Shown here: positions 29,396 through 30,286 of the stretch, piece after piece
Layout: every line of letters begins with the position of its first letter
How positions within the stretch are numbered: the first letter of the stretch is position 1
IMG/VR virus record: IMGVR_UViG_3300029892_000013
Location: 1-30,286 of that record
Reading direction: 5' to 3' (one strand)
DNA length: 30,286 nucleotides
From: a virus
Program-made: the position numbers and the translations under genes
The notes under the pieces: generated by a model
The model's database searches: none
What the model was told of the DNA's origin: nothing
Seen by the model: the letters and a program-made list of their open reading frames with translations, nothing else

Positions 29396-29760
29396 CACAC
29401 CCCCGCCGGCCGAAAGAAGAAGCACCAGAGCGTGTCGTGCCCGCAGCCGAAGAACCGCCCCTCGGGATCGCGGCTCTCGTAAGTGCCCTGCATGTTCTGC
29501 TGAAATACCTGCCCGGTCGGCTTGTACAGCCAGCCGTCGGGCGTCCATTGCACGTCGCGGTTATTGAGCGGCCGGCAATGCGAGCGGTCGCAGCAATGCA
29601 CGTCGGTATTGCGCATGAGGTATCGCGGCTCGGCCTGTATCCAGTCGTGGTCGCCGAGATCAGGGCCTTTGCCGTGGTGATCCTGCCCCCACGCATAGAC
29701 GGCGGCCAGCATCGCGGCTGCTGTGACGGAGGCGACGAGGATGCAGCTTGCCCTACTCAC
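29395..29760 (-). CDS. Small exported Cys-rich protein, 121 aa
   Basis: Function not recognised. The N-terminus (VSRASCILVASVTAAAMLAA then VYAWGQDHHG) looks like a signal peptide with likely cleavage after about residue 24. The mature part has a CCDRSHC cluster near 55-61 and more Cys near the end (FGCGHDTLWCFFF), with a WTPDGWLY segment near 70-77, resembling a small periplasmic family seen in alphaproteobacteria and their phages. The start is GTG at 29760, overlapping the previous stop (GTGA). Finding a secreted protein in the replication operon is unusual. Confidence 0.7.
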   Translation of the reverse strand: MSRASCILVASVTAAAMLAAVYAWGQDHHGKGPDLGDHDWIQAEPRYLMRNTDVHCCDRSHCRPLNNRDVQWTPDGWLYKPTGQVFQQNMQGTYESRDPEGRFFGCGHDTLWCFFFRPAGV

Positions 29761-30182
29761 CCCAGCACCCCCACAACACCGGCCAGCGTGCGAAAATTCG
29801 TGCTGGTCGGGATGGATACGCGCGGCGTGCGGGTCCTGGATTTCATCACCTCGCCCGGGGCGTCTGTGTAGCGCGCATCGCCGTGATGCTCGGCCCATGC
29901 CTGCTCGAATGCGGTATTCATGGTCTTGACGTCGCAAGTCGTGGGCCGGCCTGCCACGAAATTCGCTTTGGACTCGGCGAGGTAAAGCGCGCGTGCTGCG
30001 ACCTGATCGACGTGAACGCCCTTCTGCCGCATCCAGGCGCGGACCGTCTCAGGCTTGCGGTGGAATCCGTCGTCGCGCATCGCGGTTGCTATGCGGCGCG
30101 GGGAGAAACCGGCGGCGGCGTATTCCCGTATCTTCGCGGCTTCCTCGTCGGTGATGGGTTTGAGCGGCCATTGCGTGGTCAT
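29757..30182 (-). CDS. Helix-turn-helix DNA-binding protein, 141 aa
   Basis: Predicted DNA-binding protein with an N-terminal helix-turn-helix: DEEAAKIREYAAAGFSPRRI then ATAMRDDGFHRKPETVRAWM (about 12-51), much like short recombinase-type or GcrA-like recognition modules. The rest is polar and ends in a low-complexity stretch (SIPTSTNFRTLAGVVGVLG). It could regulate the early operon or act in replication. The ATG overlaps the upstream gene stop as ATGA and GGGAGG lies six bases before it. Confidence 0.7.
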   Translation of the reverse strand: MTTQWPLKPITDEEAAKIREYAAAGFSPRRIATAMRDDGFHRKPETVRAWMRQKGVHVDQVAARALYLAESKANFVAGRPTTCDVKTMNTAFEQAWAEHHGDARYTDAPGEVMKSRTRTPRVSIPTSTNFRTLAGVVGVLG

Positions 30183-30286
30183 GTCCGCACCTCCCGCGCG
30201 CTAATCAGGCCCCATTCGTAAAGCGTCCGCTTGAATTGGCCGAAGTCGCGGACGAGGGCGTAATTGAATTCATGGCCAACCAACCA
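30179..30286 (-). CDS. Partial gene, C-terminal 35 aa only
   Basis: The 3' end of a gene that begins outside the window. The visible part reads FNYALVRDFGQFKRTLYEWG and ends in LISAREVRT. Its stop overlaps the next start as ATGA, so it continues the same operon. Nothing can be said of function; the rest lies to the right. Confidence 0.6.
   Translation of the reverse strand, partial: WLVGHEFNYALVRDFGQFKRTLYEWGLISAREVRT

Noticed and set aside
1-30286. tRNA genes, CRISPR arrays, insertion sequences, reverse transcriptase or diversity-generating repeats
   Set aside because: No cloverleaf, regular spacer arrays, transposase or reverse transcriptase motifs were seen on either strand.

Overview
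The window is one continuous stretch of a double-stranded DNA tailed phage, either a free phage or a prophage, of the long-tailed HK97/lambda-like type. Almost every gene reads on the minus strand, so the functional order runs from high to low coordinates. DNA is GC-rich. Several proteins resemble alphaproteobacterial phage and gene-transfer-agent (GTA) families: a GTA-type three-TM holin, a GTA gp10-like tail chaperone and a DUF6456-like protein. An alphaproteobacterial host is therefore likely, but this is inferred from family resemblance only. No integrase, repressor, tRNA, rRNA or CRISPR array was seen, so temperate or virulent lifestyle cannot be decided here.

Layout, in transcription order. 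(1) 30286-25400, early/replication operon: a partial gene, a helix-turn-helix protein, a secreted Cys-rich protein, an HNH endonuclease, a DnaB-type helicase, a lambda O-like replication initiator with a repeat-rich linker that may be the origin, two small unknowns and a DUF6456-like possible late regulator. Nearly every gene start overlaps the stop before it. (2) 25399-24157, two HNH genes separated by spacers that carry inverted repeats, a likely place for late promoter, operator or cos functions. (3) 24156-18833, head genes: small and large terminase, portal, prohead protease, major capsid. (4) 18757-11589, connector and tail-tube genes, interrupted at 17713-13502 by a seven-gene cassette of glycosyltransferase-like, methyltransferase and DUF6527 genes. 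(5) 11489-3385, tail assembly: a chaperone with a textbook -1 frameshift signal, tape measure, three lambda M/L/K-position tail-tip genes, the J-like tip protein, a small protein and a tail fibre. (6) 2620-683, two small genes and a lysis cassette (membrane protein, M15 endolysin, holin) ending in a strong intrinsic terminator at 596-628.

Two genes run on the plus strand: an unknown at 60-407 and a SAM-methyltransferase-like gene at 2672-3388, inserted between the tail fibre and the small genes and sharing a CTAG stop palindrome with the tail fibre.

The most interesting points are the sugar-transfer/methylation cassette built into the head-to-tail connector operon (possible virion or host-glycan modification), the slippery site plus hairpin for the tail chaperone fusion, the possible origin inside the initiator gene, and several unexplained palindromes around the terminase genes.
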